Shown one piece after another: positions 22,766 through 30,954 of a DNA stretch of 35,847 nt. The DNA is taken from contig JAJRRU010000037.1 of assembly GCA_024279135.1 (NCBI GenBank), forward strand, positions 1 through 35,847, in the 5' to 3' direction. The notes beneath the pieces were generated by a model. That model searched no databases and had not been told where the DNA came from. It was given only the letters and a program-made list of their open reading frames with translations. This DNA is from Alphaproteobacteria bacterium. GTDB taxonomy: Bacteria > Pseudomonadota > Alphaproteobacteria > Rhodospirillales > Casp-alpha2. Positions within the stretch are counted from its first letter, which is position 1, and every line of letters starts with the position of its first letter. A program made the position numbers and the translations under genes.

Positions 22766-23883
22766 GGGTTGAACGCGCCGCTCTGCATCACATAGCGGCC
22801 GGCTTTCGGCTCATAGATGTCTGTAATGTACCGGTAGCCGTCTGAGGAGCGTTTGATCTGGACCACCACATCGACCAGTTCATGCAGGAACTCAGAGACG
22901 TGGGGCATGGTGGCACCGGACCAGGCGATGTTTTGATCGAACTTACGGGTCAGGGCTTGTTTGGGGCTTTCGGCGTGGATAGTGCACATGAACCCGGTAA
23001 TGCCGGAGTTCAGTGCAGCCAAAGCCGCGAAAGCGTTCTGGGTGGAGATTTCTCCAAAAATTACATGATCGGGCGTTACCCGCATTATATGATCATAAAG
23101 CGGTCGCCAGTCGATCATGCCAGAGGCCGTATTGGCTTCACGGGCCGCTAACAACCCCACCCCGTCCCAGAAGCGATCAATCTCTAGTTCCGGTGTGTCT
23201 TCACAGGCAATCACGCGGCGATCATCGGGCAGGAAGTTCAACAGCATATTAAGCAAGGTTGTCTTGCCGGTATTGGTAGCCCCGGAAACAATGATGTTGT
23301 GTGTCGATCGCACCGCCCCTTCAAGATACTCCCTGACCGTATCGCCATAGGTGCCGATGTCCGACCACTTAGGCGTAAACGGATGTTTGCAACGGATTGC
23401 CAATGAAATTGAGGATTGAACGGAAGCCCCGGCCAGACACTCAAAACGGTGCCGGACACCGGGCAGGATGCACGAAAGCTTTGGATGGGTGTCAGGATCG
23501 AAAGCAACACCACTGATATTGGCCAGTGCTTTACAGATATGCTCGATCTTTGCCTGATGTAATGCCGTATCAATGATGCTGGATTTACCGAGGCCCCGCC
23601 GATCTACAATGATACGACCTGGCCTGACCATGCGGACCTCAACCGTAGAAGGCTCCGCATAATGCACCGCCAATGGTGCCAGGATATTCTCCATCACAAC
23701 ATCCATTGCATGGACCGCGTCCATCGCATGAACCGCGTCCATCGCATGGATCGCGCCCTGGGCTGCGCCGGAGGCATCGGTTGCACCGAAGGCATTGGTT
23801 GCCCCGAAGGCGTTCTTTAGGTTGAGCCCCGGGTTTGACTTTTTCCTCCGGTGTGATGAGGTCTCATGGGACTGAACAGACAT
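22762..23883 (-). CDS. virB11: VirB11 secretion ATPase with hexapeptide-repeat N-terminus
   Basis: 373 residues. The core is a VirB11/GspE-type hexameric ATPase: Walker A SGATNTGKTTLL (about 198-209), the Asp box VIACEDTPELEI, the Walker B region DHVIFGEI and the His box GFMCTIHAESP. It powers channel assembly and DNA transfer from the cytoplasmic face. The N-terminus (about residues 24-62) is unlike the family. It is built of six-residue repeats (AFGATN/AFGATD, HAMDAV three times) encoded by six tandem 18-bp palindromic units at 23702-23807. The start overlaps the preceding stop (TAATG). Confidence 0.92.
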   Translation of the reverse strand: MSVQSHETSSHRRKKSNPGLNLKNAFGATNAFGATDASGAAQGAIHAMDAVHAMDAVHAMDVVMENILAPLAVHYAEPSTVEVRMVRPGRIIVDRRGLGKSSIIDTALHQAKIEHICKALANISGVAFDPDTHPKLSCILPGVRHRFECLAGASVQSSISLAIRCKHPFTPKWSDIGTYGDTVREYLEGAVRSTHNIIVSGATNTGKTTLLNMLLNFLPDDRRVIACEDTPELEIDRFWDGVGLLAAREANTASGMIDWRPLYDHIMRVTPDHVIFGEISTQNAFAALAALNSGITGFMCTIHAESPKQALTRKFDQNIAWSGATMPHVSEFLHELVDVVVQIKRSSDGYRYITDIYEPKAGRYVMQSGAFNP

Positions 23884-26057
23884 TAGTATAACGTCCAGCC
23901 ATTATTAGTATTCCAATTTAACGAAGATGGAGCACCAACCGTGGCAGGGCAATTGTTGGCTGGTATTGCTGATGAAGGGTAAGAATACCACTGATCGTAT
24001 TCTCCCTTACCGTTAATATAACAATATGATCCTGTTGAGCATGTTGCTGTATTTGTATCGATCTCATTCGTTATGATTAAACCATCTTCACGGGTTACGG
24101 TGTATATACCTTCATAAGTTCCCGTTCTTTTGGCCTTATAGCCTTTACCTCCATTACAACCTGCATAACCTTTGACTGAATTGCTTTTATAATTCCATTG
24201 CGAAGGCCAGCTTGTTACAGAACAGGCATTGGAAGGACCGGCAGGTGCCCCTGTACCGATTGCTTTTTCATAGATCGTATTGTCAGGACGCTTCCATTGT
24301 TCAAAATTGCTGGTCTCGGAAAACTTGGAACAATCCTCATAGATGACCGTGCCGTTTTCTTTTAACGTGGTACCGGTCAGCTCGTACGGCATCTGTGTAG
24401 CACCCGTGAGCACTTGGCTCACGGCTACGTCAAAGCGCCCGGAGGGTGGCTGGATGTACACGGTCGTCAGTGCGTAACCGTACAGTTGGTCATCATGATC
24501 CTGCCAGCCGGTGGTCTCAACCTGATGGGGATAGACGACCGTGCTTTGCTGGCAGTCGGTGACATAATCGGCCACACCGTTATAGAGAAAGTAAAACCGT
24601 TCCTGGCCGTAGCTCTGACCAACGGAGAGATCATGTTGCCAGGTAAACGGGTTATCACAGCCGTCCGTTGTGGCAATCAGGGATTGCGCCGAAGTATCCG
24701 GCGTACAGTCTGTAATGAACTGGTTCATACCATCAACGGTGATTTGTAACCGGCTTTGCAGGGTGGCTTTGCCACTGCTTAAATTAACCACAGGCGAACA
24801 CAGGAACCCGCCAACTGTGCTGTCATAAACCACTGTTTGTGTGTAATTCTCCCCGGTGTCCGCACAACCACCGGCCTGATACTTGATACCGTCCAACTCA
24901 TAGACATAGGCCCCTTGCTGATAGGATGTAGAACCCGCAAAGTCATGACGGATGGCGCAGCCGTTCGTGCTCTGCACCATAGGAACGGCAGGTTTTATGG
25001 TTGACGCTTCACAGCCGCGAACCTGTTGTTCAACGTTGCTCATGTTTACGTAAACCAGTGAAGATTGAGGCACGGCGAGACTGGTGGAAAAGTCTGTGTA
25101 GATGGCGCATGCCGTCTCGTTCTCAAAAATGGTAAAAGAGAGGTCCACATCAGATTGACAGGTCGATATGGTATTACTCACCCCGCTCTTGTCAGTGTAA
25201 TAGAGGGAATATTGCGGCCAGGCTGTCATGGCGGCCATGTCGATAAAGTCGCCGCACGTATTATAACTTTGATCAAGGGGGTAGCGAATTTCTGAATCAG
25301 AACATTCAGAGGAATCGGTCAGAGCTCCGCCTTCATAGGTCTCGGTCTTGCTTTGCTGAATGGCAACTTTTTGCGCGTCGTCAATGCGTACAGAACACCC
25401 CACTTCCGTGGTCACGAAGCTGAGTGTTGGGTCATTTTTGGTTGCTACAGAAGTTGGAGCTTTCCAGGAAGAAGCCTGATCATTGCTGGACGCATTCCCG
25501 CCCACATCAGATGGTGATGTATCATTGTTAGTTTCAAGCTCGTCCTGAACAATCACCTGGTCCGGTTCAATCCCATCATCCATAATTACCCCGGCAGGTT
25601 CTGCACTCGTTTCGTCATTAAGCTTTTGAAGAGCGGCGATGAGATTGTCGCGGTTACCTTCCATGTCGATTTCCTGACCGGCTTTCAGCACACCGGATTC
25701 CAGATCGAACTGGGCAACAAGGCCCTGGTCATCGATAACCGCCGTGCGGTCTCCTTTTGTGATATTGGTGATGACCACTTGCGCAATGCGGCGATTTTCA
25801 ACCGAGACCGTTCTGGTAAAGCCATTGAGGGTGACGTTGGTATCCAGTCCCGTTGGTGGTGCGGGAAAGTTCCACAGTTGCAAGCTTACAGCCAGAGGCT
25901 CGCCCTCTGGAAGCTCAACGGGAGAAATCGCCCTTGCCGAGACGATGATCATTGCTGGTTCAAGAGACAAAGGCTCCGGTATGGTTTGGGCGAATGCGGA
26001 TGTCGTGAGTATGGACAATAAAACCATGTAAATAATTTTAAATATTAGCTTTGACAT
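23883..26057 (-). CDS. Large exported Cys-rich repeat protein of the conjugation operon
   Basis: 724 residues with a signal peptide (about 1-23, ending TTSAFA). An N-terminal domain of about 180 residues (SARAISPVELPEGEPLAVSL and onward) and a Ser/Asn/Asp-rich linker lead into at least four loosely repeated modules of about 60-80 residues. Each carries paired cysteines in contexts such as GCSVRIDD, ACAIYTDFS, GCAIRHDFAG and GCDNPFTWQHDL, followed by a Tyr-rich strand and a second Cys. It lies between virB10 and virB11, a place with no standard VirB gene. It may be a surface adhesin, mating-pair stabiliser or entry-exclusion factor; the family is not recognised. Confidence 0.7.
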   Translation of the reverse strand: MSKLIFKIIYMVLLSILTTSAFAQTIPEPLSLEPAMIIVSARAISPVELPEGEPLAVSLQLWNFPAPPTGLDTNVTLNGFTRTVSVENRRIAQVVITNITKGDRTAVIDDQGLVAQFDLESGVLKAGQEIDMEGNRDNLIAALQKLNDETSAEPAGVIMDDGIEPDQVIVQDELETNNDTSPSDVGGNASSNDQASSWKAPTSVATKNDPTLSFVTTEVGCSVRIDDAQKVAIQQSKTETYEGGALTDSSECSDSEIRYPLDQSYNTCGDFIDMAAMTAWPQYSLYYTDKSGVSNTISTCQSDVDLSFTIFENETACAIYTDFSTSLAVPQSSLVYVNMSNVEQQVRGCEASTIKPAVPMVQSTNGCAIRHDFAGSTSYQQGAYVYELDGIKYQAGGCADTGENYTQTVVYDSTVGGFLCSPVVNLSSGKATLQSRLQITVDGMNQFITDCTPDTSAQSLIATTDGCDNPFTWQHDLSVGQSYGQERFYFLYNGVADYVTDCQQSTVVYPHQVETTGWQDHDDQLYGYALTTVYIQPPSGRFDVAVSQVLTGATQMPYELTGTTLKENGTVIYEDCSKFSETSNFEQWKRPDNTIYEKAIGTGAPAGPSNACSVTSWPSQWNYKSNSVKGYAGCNGGKGYKAKRTGTYEGIYTVTREDGLIITNEIDTNTATCSTGSYCYINGKGEYDQWYSYPSSAIPANNCPATVGAPSSLNWNTNNGWTLY

Positions 26058-26059
26058 AA

Positions 26060-27130
26060 TTATCCCTTTTCTTGTTGAGACCCAGTGACAACCTCACGGA
26101 TGTACCAGTCCTTCCGGGGCCGGATTTGAATGCGGGTGCCTTGGGGCACAGTGATGATGGGCGCAAGATTGATGGTTTGCTCCAGCACGCTGGCGGTGAT
26201 CTCGCCGAACTTCTCACTGAGTTCTTCGGAACCGCTTGTGGCAACCTCACTGTTGCCCATGCTACTAGCGATCCGCACAGCACTTGAGATGCCGGAAAGG
26301 ATGAAAGCCGTGCCGTACTTTTCCCAAAACCGGTTATCCACGTCACCGGTGATGCCGGAGCGCCCCTGAACATCACCTGCGGTGGAAAAGAGTTGGTAGA
26401 TCTCCGCTCGGTGTCCGGCCAGCAAGATACGTTTACAGTTAATGGCAAGCCGAGTGCTGCCAACTAATTCCGGGCTTTTGTAGTCACAGATCAATCGCGA
26501 TCCCTTGGGGATCAGCACATTACGCCCGTGATAACCATACGTATCCCGGCTGGTCTGGATGATAATCTCGCCACCGGCGTCACCATCAAGCTGGCTGTTA
26601 ATGCCGGTTTCAAGAATGCCGGTAATATAACGGTCCGCCGTCACGATCCGGCTGTTATCAATAGGCAATCCCGACGTGACACTTGCCGCCTCATAATTCG
26701 GCTGCCCTAACGCCACCCGTTGCACGGGTGGCGTTAGGGGTTTGTCGAATAGAGGTGCTGTCAGGCTCAGTTTATTGTGGTTCTCATTCTTTGGTGCATC
26801 TATGGATGGCCAATTAGACAATTCTGTTTGACGTTGTTTGTAGGATTCCTCGACCGCCAATCGTAGATAATCGGGTTTTAGTTCGGGATCTGGTGACGGT
26901 TCAAGGAGCACCATCTTTTCAATGGTTTTGGTGATAATAACAGGAGGGAACGAGATCCGAACCGGCGGCGAAGTATCCTCCTTCACAATAATCGCCGCCG
27001 GTCGGACCGGCTTGAAGCTCCAGGCGTCCGGATCGTCAGGGGGGAGGGTGTCCGGTGGAGTCTCAAGAGTTGTACATATACTGGCAAAACTGATTCCGAC
27101 GATCAGGGCCAGATCACAGATCAGGGTCAT
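26060..27130 (-). CDS. virB10: VirB10 channel protein
   Basis: 356 residues. An N-terminal hydrophobic segment (LICDLALIVGISFASICTTL) anchors it in the inner membrane. A Pro-rich periplasmic stretch (about 20-150) is followed by the TrbI/VirB10 domain: ADRYITGILETGINSQLDGD, VLIPKGSRLICDYKSP, the outer-membrane antenna region (FILSGISSAVRIA) and IITVPQGTRIQIRPRKDWYI. VirB10 spans both membranes and gates the pore. A perfect 16-bp-stem palindrome lies in frame at 26705-26739 (KPLTPPVQRVALGQP). The start overlaps the virB9 stop (ATGA). Confidence 0.92.
   Translation of the reverse strand: MTLICDLALIVGISFASICTTLETPPDTLPPDDPDAWSFKPVRPAAIIVKEDTSPPVRISFPPVIITKTIEKMVLLEPSPDPELKPDYLRLAVEESYKQRQTELSNWPSIDAPKNENHNKLSLTAPLFDKPLTPPVQRVALGQPNYEAASVTSGLPIDNSRIVTADRYITGILETGINSQLDGDAGGEIIIQTSRDTYGYHGRNVLIPKGSRLICDYKSPELVGSTRLAINCKRILLAGHRAEIYQLFSTAGDVQGRSGITGDVDNRFWEKYGTAFILSGISSAVRIASSMGNSEVATSGSEELSEKFGEITASVLEQTINLAPIITVPQGTRIQIRPRKDWYIREVVTGSQQEKG
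26705..26739. repeat. Perfect 35-bp palindrome inside virB10
   Basis: CCCTAACGCCACCCGT, then TGC, then ACGGGTGGCGTTAGGG: a perfect 16-bp stem with a three-base loop, GC-rich, read through in frame by virB10. There is no T run, so it is not a standard terminator. On the coding strand the loop is GCA, one of the GNA triloops known to be stable in DNA. It is the longest of a series of short palindromes in the conjugation genes. Confidence 0.9.
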
Positions 27131-28113
27131 GGCGTATCTCCGTCATACTGGAGACACATGAACTTTGCGCCGGATTTAAGGGTGATCAGTTTGGCTGTGT
27201 TCTCTATTATATATGTATTGCCCTGAACACGAGTGTTCACCAACTCATCGATGCCGTCGATCACCACATAGGCGGTGGGTAGTTCCAGCCCTTCCCAGTT
27301 ATCGCCAAACTGGATGTAGGTGAACTGGTTATCCCGAAACACCGTATCGGGTTTTAGCGCGTCGTCTCCCCACAGGGTATAATCATCCCACCCGTGTAAA
27401 TTAGCCGGATCGAATTCAATAGACTTTATAAAATCGGGAATGCCGACGGGTGGTTTTGGTTGAATATTGAGCGCTTTATCGCGAAGGTCATCAAGGCTGT
27501 CTTCAGATGTTGTGCTACCGGGTTTATCGACATTAATCTCGCCATTAAATGGTGGCGCAATGGTGACCAGCACATCGGGAATGTTATTGGAATTGAAGGA
27601 CTCGGATCGGATATAAAAGGCGTAAATCTCACCGGAAGATGTATAGACATTAAGATTGGTATCCATGCCATATGAACGAGGTCGTACCGCAATGATGTTG
27701 TTTGCCCGAACCTTGACTTCAAATCCTCCTGGATCGCCCAGATCAGCTTCGGTAATCTGAGTGCCTTTGGGCAACATGATCGAGGTGATCATAAATTCAC
27801 GAGTGCGAATTTTATAAATACATTCACCACAATGCTCGAACCTGTGCGCCCCCTGGGTATTGCGTGACTCGTTCCAAACCTTCTGTATCTGTCCACCGCC
27901 GGACGCTCCGGTCTCACCGGTTGCGCCGGAGGCGTTCGTTGTGGATCGATCTTGTCGTTCAGGTCTGAACATGGGAGGAAAGTTACCTTCCATTTGTTCT
28001 TTTGCCTGTTCAATGACACTGGTCGGCAAGGCCCCTGTGGGGAGGGCAGTCTGCGCATTCGCAGACACACTCAACACCAATAAAACGCCTGTCAGGGCAC
28101 CTGACATCTTCAT
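27127..28113 (-). CDS. virB9: VirB9 outer-membrane channel protein
   Basis: 328 residues with a signal peptide (about 1-20, LTGVLLVLSVSANA). The VirB9/CagX/TrbG pattern is visible: HCGECIYKIRTREFMITSIM, LPKGTQI, VRPRSYGMDTNLNVYTSSGE, and the C-terminal ELPTAYVVIDGIDELVNTRV with NTAKLITLKSGAKFMCL. With VirB7 and VirB10 it forms the outer-membrane core complex. Near residues 60-75 a short low-complexity insert (NASGATGETGASGGG) is encoded by two 13-bp palindromes 18 bp apart. The stop overlaps virB10. Confidence 0.9.
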   Translation of the reverse strand: MKMSGALTGVLLVLSVSANAQTALPTGALPTSVIEQAKEQMEGNFPPMFRPERQDRSTTNASGATGETGASGGGQIQKVWNESRNTQGAHRFEHCGECIYKIRTREFMITSIMLPKGTQITEADLGDPGGFEVKVRANNIIAVRPRSYGMDTNLNVYTSSGEIYAFYIRSESFNSNNIPDVLVTIAPPFNGEINVDKPGSTTSEDSLDDLRDKALNIQPKPPVGIPDFIKSIEFDPANLHGWDDYTLWGDDALKPDTVFRDNQFTYIQFGDNWEGLELPTAYVVIDGIDELVNTRVQGNTYIIENTAKLITLKSGAKFMCLQYDGDTP

Positions 28114-28898
28114 TATGAATTACTCCGGGGTTTGAGGACCAGATCGAGGATGCGAATGCCAAACGGGTTTTCAAATTTCTCGACAGCGCGTACTTCATGG
28201 GGACGGGTGGTTATGGAGAGGTAAGCGCGGAGTTTTTTCTCATCAAAGACCTCACCATGGCGTTTGTCGATTTGAACAAAGTCCACTGCGTACTGGAATG
28301 TACCCTGGCTCTCGCTGATCCGGTCTGCACTTTCCACTATAACTGTGCGGTTCAGGCCATCGTCGATGGCATCCTGAATGTTTCCCGAATCAATATGTCG
28401 TTTACGGAACTTCTGATAAAACCCGTTATCGGTCATGGCAAAAGCCTCACGCATACGCGCCGTCTGGCTTACACTGTCGATCTCCAGTAATAACCGCACA
28501 TACCGACGAGCCATCTGCTCCAGCAACAGATCAAACCCGTTAACTTCCTGGCTGATGGGCTCCACCCGGTAAACCCGGTCGTCCGCCGGGTCGGATCGCA
28601 ACAACGCAATCTCCGTTGTGCGAAGCGGCAGCAAAACAGGTATCACCGACACCGTAATCACAAACCCGCACAGCAAAATAATGTTCGTGCCAAATGATAT
28701 CCGCAGCAACCACGCCAACCGCCGATGCGATGCCTGAAAAGCATAAACATCCGCCGTGGCACGGCAGGCGGTCGATGCTCGACTCGCAGTCGCCGCAAGA
28801 CTCGTAGTCGTCGCACGACCTGCGTTTTTTGGGTTGGGCACGGGCTGCTTGGTGGGAGTTTTGTCCGGTGGGGCAGCGTTTTCTGTTAGCTTTGCCAT
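28113..28898 (-). CDS. virB8: VirB8 inner-membrane assembly protein
   Basis: I chose ATG 28898, inside the 3' end of the lipoprotein gene, giving 261 residues. A cytoplasmic tail with repeats (RATTTS, LAATAS, RASTAC, RATADV) precedes one membrane segment (SFGTNIILLCGFVITVSVIP) and the NTF2-like periplasmic domain with YRVEPISQEVNGFDLLLEQM and RYVRLLLEID, ending NPFGIRILDLVLKPR. VirB8 nucleates channel assembly. The repeats are encoded by four palindromic units at 18-bp intervals (28753-28819). The stop overlaps virB9. Confidence 0.88.
   Translation of the reverse strand: MAKLTENAAPPDKTPTKQPVPNPKNAGRATTTSLAATASRASTACRATADVYAFQASHRRLAWLLRISFGTNIILLCGFVITVSVIPVLLPLRTTEIALLRSDPADDRVYRVEPISQEVNGFDLLLEQMARRYVRLLLEIDSVSQTARMREAFAMTDNGFYQKFRKRHIDSGNIQDAIDDGLNRTVIVESADRISESQGTFQYAVDFVQIDKRHGEVFDEKKLRAYLSITTRPHEVRAVEKFENPFGIRILDLVLKPRSNS
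28753..28819. repeat. Four 18-bp-phased palindromes in virB8
   Basis: GCCGT-GGC-ACGGC (28753), GTCGA-TGC-TCGAC (28771), GTCGC-CGC-AAGAC (28789, one arm mismatch) and GTCGT-CGC-ACGAC (28807). Each is 13 bp with 5-bp arms, starting exactly 18 bp apart, so the reading frame is kept. Confidence 0.85.
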
Positions 28899-29065
28899 TG
28901 GAAGGTGGCTCCCTGATAATCGATTTCCTGACAGGCACACGGGGATAGTTTCATCTCGTCTGATCCGGCAGCGTTGTTGTCGGGCAGCTCCCGGTTGCCT
29001 TTTGTGGCGGTACATCCAGACAGTAAAATCGTACATAATAAAATCGCAGATACACATTTACTCAT
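28886..29065 (-). CDS. virB7: VirB7-like lipoprotein
   Basis: A 59-residue frame from ATG 29065, with AAGGAA upstream. It begins MSKCVSAILLCTILLSGCTA, a lipoprotein signal with lipobox LLSGC, followed by about 40 residues including a C-A-C motif (SPCACQEI). Its place directly before virB8 is where virB7 sits, and VirB7 is a small outer-membrane lipoprotein that stabilises VirB9. It overlaps the virB8 start by 13 bases. Sequence alone would only say small lipoprotein; position gives the name. Confidence 0.8.
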   Translation of the reverse strand: MSKCVSAILLCTILLSGCTATKGNRELPDNNAAGSDEMKLSPCACQEIDYQGATFQWQS

Positions 29066-29091
29066 AAGCTAATTTTTCCTTCTAAACGCCT

Positions 29092-29144
29092 GTCGGGCAC
29101 CGACTAAATGCCAGTCGGGCGCCGACCGCCAGTTGGGCTCCGAC
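29092..29144. repeat. Three palindromes at the virB6 3' end
   Basis: GTCGG-GCA-CCGAC (29092-29104), GTCGG-GCG-CCGAC (29114-29126) and GTTGG-GCT-CCGAC (29132-29144). The last two are 18 bp apart and encode the virB6 C-terminus SRSPTGGRRPTGI. The first begins between the genes and ends on the last stop-codon base. Confidence 0.85.
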
Positions 29145-30204
29145 TTTTGAATTTGTTGACCAGGTCTGCAGCGTCTTGACCCATCTGTTGCAGACCCTCT
29201 GCATTTTTCGCTAATCCCCCTTTGAACCCTGCGTATCTGGCGCCTATGGTCATGGGGTTGAGGGAACCATAGGTGCCTTTGGCAACAGCCATGGCGGTGC
29301 CCACAGTGCCTGCGGTAATGATACCGGCGGCTGTATTGGAAAGCAGGGTTCCGGCAATGGAATTGGCGATGGATGTGGCCTCGGTCAGAAACGCCGTGCC
29401 GAGCCAGCCAAGAGCCAAAATTAACAAAAACCGGGCATTGGTGATGGAGGCCAACTCCTCGATGGGGATGTCGGTATTATCAAGATCGAGGCCGTTAACC
29501 CCGTAGATGGTGACTGATACCGCAGCGGTACAGGCAAAAAGAACAATGATGGTCGATATCAGCGTGCGAAGCCCCGATATGGCCATGGTCCGGCCCCAAC
29601 CAAAGGCAAAGGCCAGGAACAGGAACGGTGCCAGTGTGGCGATCATCATCACTCGGAAGATGGCCACCACGACTTGCGCAAAATAGATCACGATCAACAA
29701 AAAATACGGAACCACCAGAATGATGGCGTATACATAGAGGATGGGATTAAGGGCGGAGCCCGCTGTGGCGATGTTGGCGGCAATTGTAAAAACTGTGGAG
29801 ACGCTTTTCTCGGCTCGTTCAACAAGGGCAACCATGCCAGTGAACTCACTTGAGCTTTGTGATGTACTTGCCGCTACGCTTAAAGCAGCCTCCGCAGCAC
29901 CCCCCATGATGAGCAATGATACCCGGTAGATATCTTCAACAAGCGTTGGTCCCTGGGTGGAGAGCAACACCGAGGCGATAGCCACAAAGAAGAATTCCTG
30001 AGCGATTTTGGTGGGGGACGTTGCCGCCATCACCAGTTTTAGTCCAGCCACCACCACCCATAACGTGACACATGACATAAACAGTATTTGCATGGGCTCG
30101 ATCAGGGCGCTGCTTAGATCCTTGGTGTAATCACTGGAGAGTTTGACGTATTCCTGTACCGGTGCGCACGTCCAGCAGTACTCATTGATGGAGGCAATCG
30201 TCAT
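29104..30204 (-). CDS. virB6: VirB6 polytopic channel protein
   Basis: 366 residues with at least six membrane segments (for example PMQILFMSCVTLWVVVAGL, YAIILVVPYFLLIVIYFAQV and LISTIIVLFACTAAVSV), as TrbL/VirB6 proteins have. The short N-terminal CWTC motif and the central hydrophobic core are typical. It forms part of the inner-membrane passage for DNA. The C-terminus ends in repeat-encoded SPTGGRRPTG, and its stop codon lies at the edge of another copy of the palindrome. It follows virB5 by 3 bases. Confidence 0.88.
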   Translation of the reverse strand: MTIASINEYCWTCAPVQEYVKLSSDYTKDLSSALIEPMQILFMSCVTLWVVVAGLKLVMAATSPTKIAQEFFFVAIASVLLSTQGPTLVEDIYRVSLLIMGGAAEAALSVAASTSQSSSEFTGMVALVERAEKSVSTVFTIAANIATAGSALNPILYVYAIILVVPYFLLIVIYFAQVVVAIFRVMMIATLAPFLFLAFAFGWGRTMAISGLRTLISTIIVLFACTAAVSVTIYGVNGLDLDNTDIPIEELASITNARFLLILALGWLGTAFLTEATSIANSIAGTLLSNTAAGIITAGTVGTAMAVAKGTYGSLNPMTIGARYAGFKGGLAKNAEGLQQMGQDAADLVNKFKSRSPTGGRRPTGI

Positions 30205-30207
30205 GGT

Positions 30208-30954
30208 TTATTTTCCCCCATTGTCATCGTTGCTGGCATTCAAGATACTGGTCACCGGAAGTCCGGCTTTCATGTAGAACGCGGCTTGTAGTTTGAGCAT
30301 CTGTGACAGGGCCTGGTTTTGCTGGGCCAGGCCGCGAATGATAGCGACTTGCCCCTGAGCGATCACCGCAAGGCGGGCATTTTCAGTCTGCGCGCCATTG
30401 ACGCTTGATTGTAATTCGTCGGCTGCTTCATTCAGTTCAGTGGAACTTTTCAGCCCCATATCCCCCGCCGCCATGGCCTTGGTGGCTGTATCAGCCAGCA
30501 CGGTATCGCGCCGCTTCTGAATGTCGGCAAGAACCGCATGCTGTTCCGCCCAGGGCAGTTTTTGTAAAATATCCGGATTAGCCAGCAGGGTTTGCTTGTA
30601 GACATTGTTTGAAGAACAAATGGAGTTTAGCTCTATATCTTCAAAGTCCACCTTGGGCATTAACGCTTCAAGATCGAGTTTCAGACATTGAGCGTCTTTG
30701 GCAAGACGGTTGCCCAACGTCTGAACATTAATGGTGGGCAGGGTGATCTTGCCCATCTTGCCAATGGCATCAATTTGCGCCTGGGCCTGATCGCGCAATT
30801 CATTGAGCTTTTCGATCTGCTCGGTAAGTTTGGTGATCTGGGTTGAGGCTTTTCCAATGGCCATTGAATCAATTACCGCCATGGCGGGCATCGCTTGTTT
30901 AGGAACCATGAATAATACGAAAATGGCGACAACGATCAGAGGTGACTTTGCCAT
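30208..30954 (-). CDS. virB5: VirB5 minor pilus protein
   Basis: 248 residues from ATG 30954, preferred over one four codons earlier because a signal peptide follows directly (MAKSPLIVVAIFVLFMVPKQ, cleavage near AMA). The mature protein is mostly helical: an N-terminal coiled coil (ITKLTEQIEKLNELRDQAQA), an internal pair of cysteines (QCLKLD, SICSSN) and a long C-terminal helix (QGQVAIIRGLAQQNQALSQM). This is the TrbJ/VirB5 pattern of a pilus-tip protein. It overlaps the virB4 3' end by 19 bases. Confidence 0.82.
   Translation of the reverse strand: MAKSPLIVVAIFVLFMVPKQAMPAMAVIDSMAIGKASTQITKLTEQIEKLNELRDQAQAQIDAIGKMGKITLPTINVQTLGNRLAKDAQCLKLDLEALMPKVDFEDIELNSICSSNNVYKQTLLANPDILQKLPWAEQHAVLADIQKRRDTVLADTATKAMAAGDMGLKSSTELNEAADELQSSVNGAQTENARLAVIAQGQVAIIRGLAQQNQALSQMLKLQAAFYMKAGLPVTSILNASNDDNGGK

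Noticed and set aside
26705-26739. The virB10 hairpin as a rho-independent terminator
   Set aside because: It lies mid-gene and is not followed by a T run on either strand.
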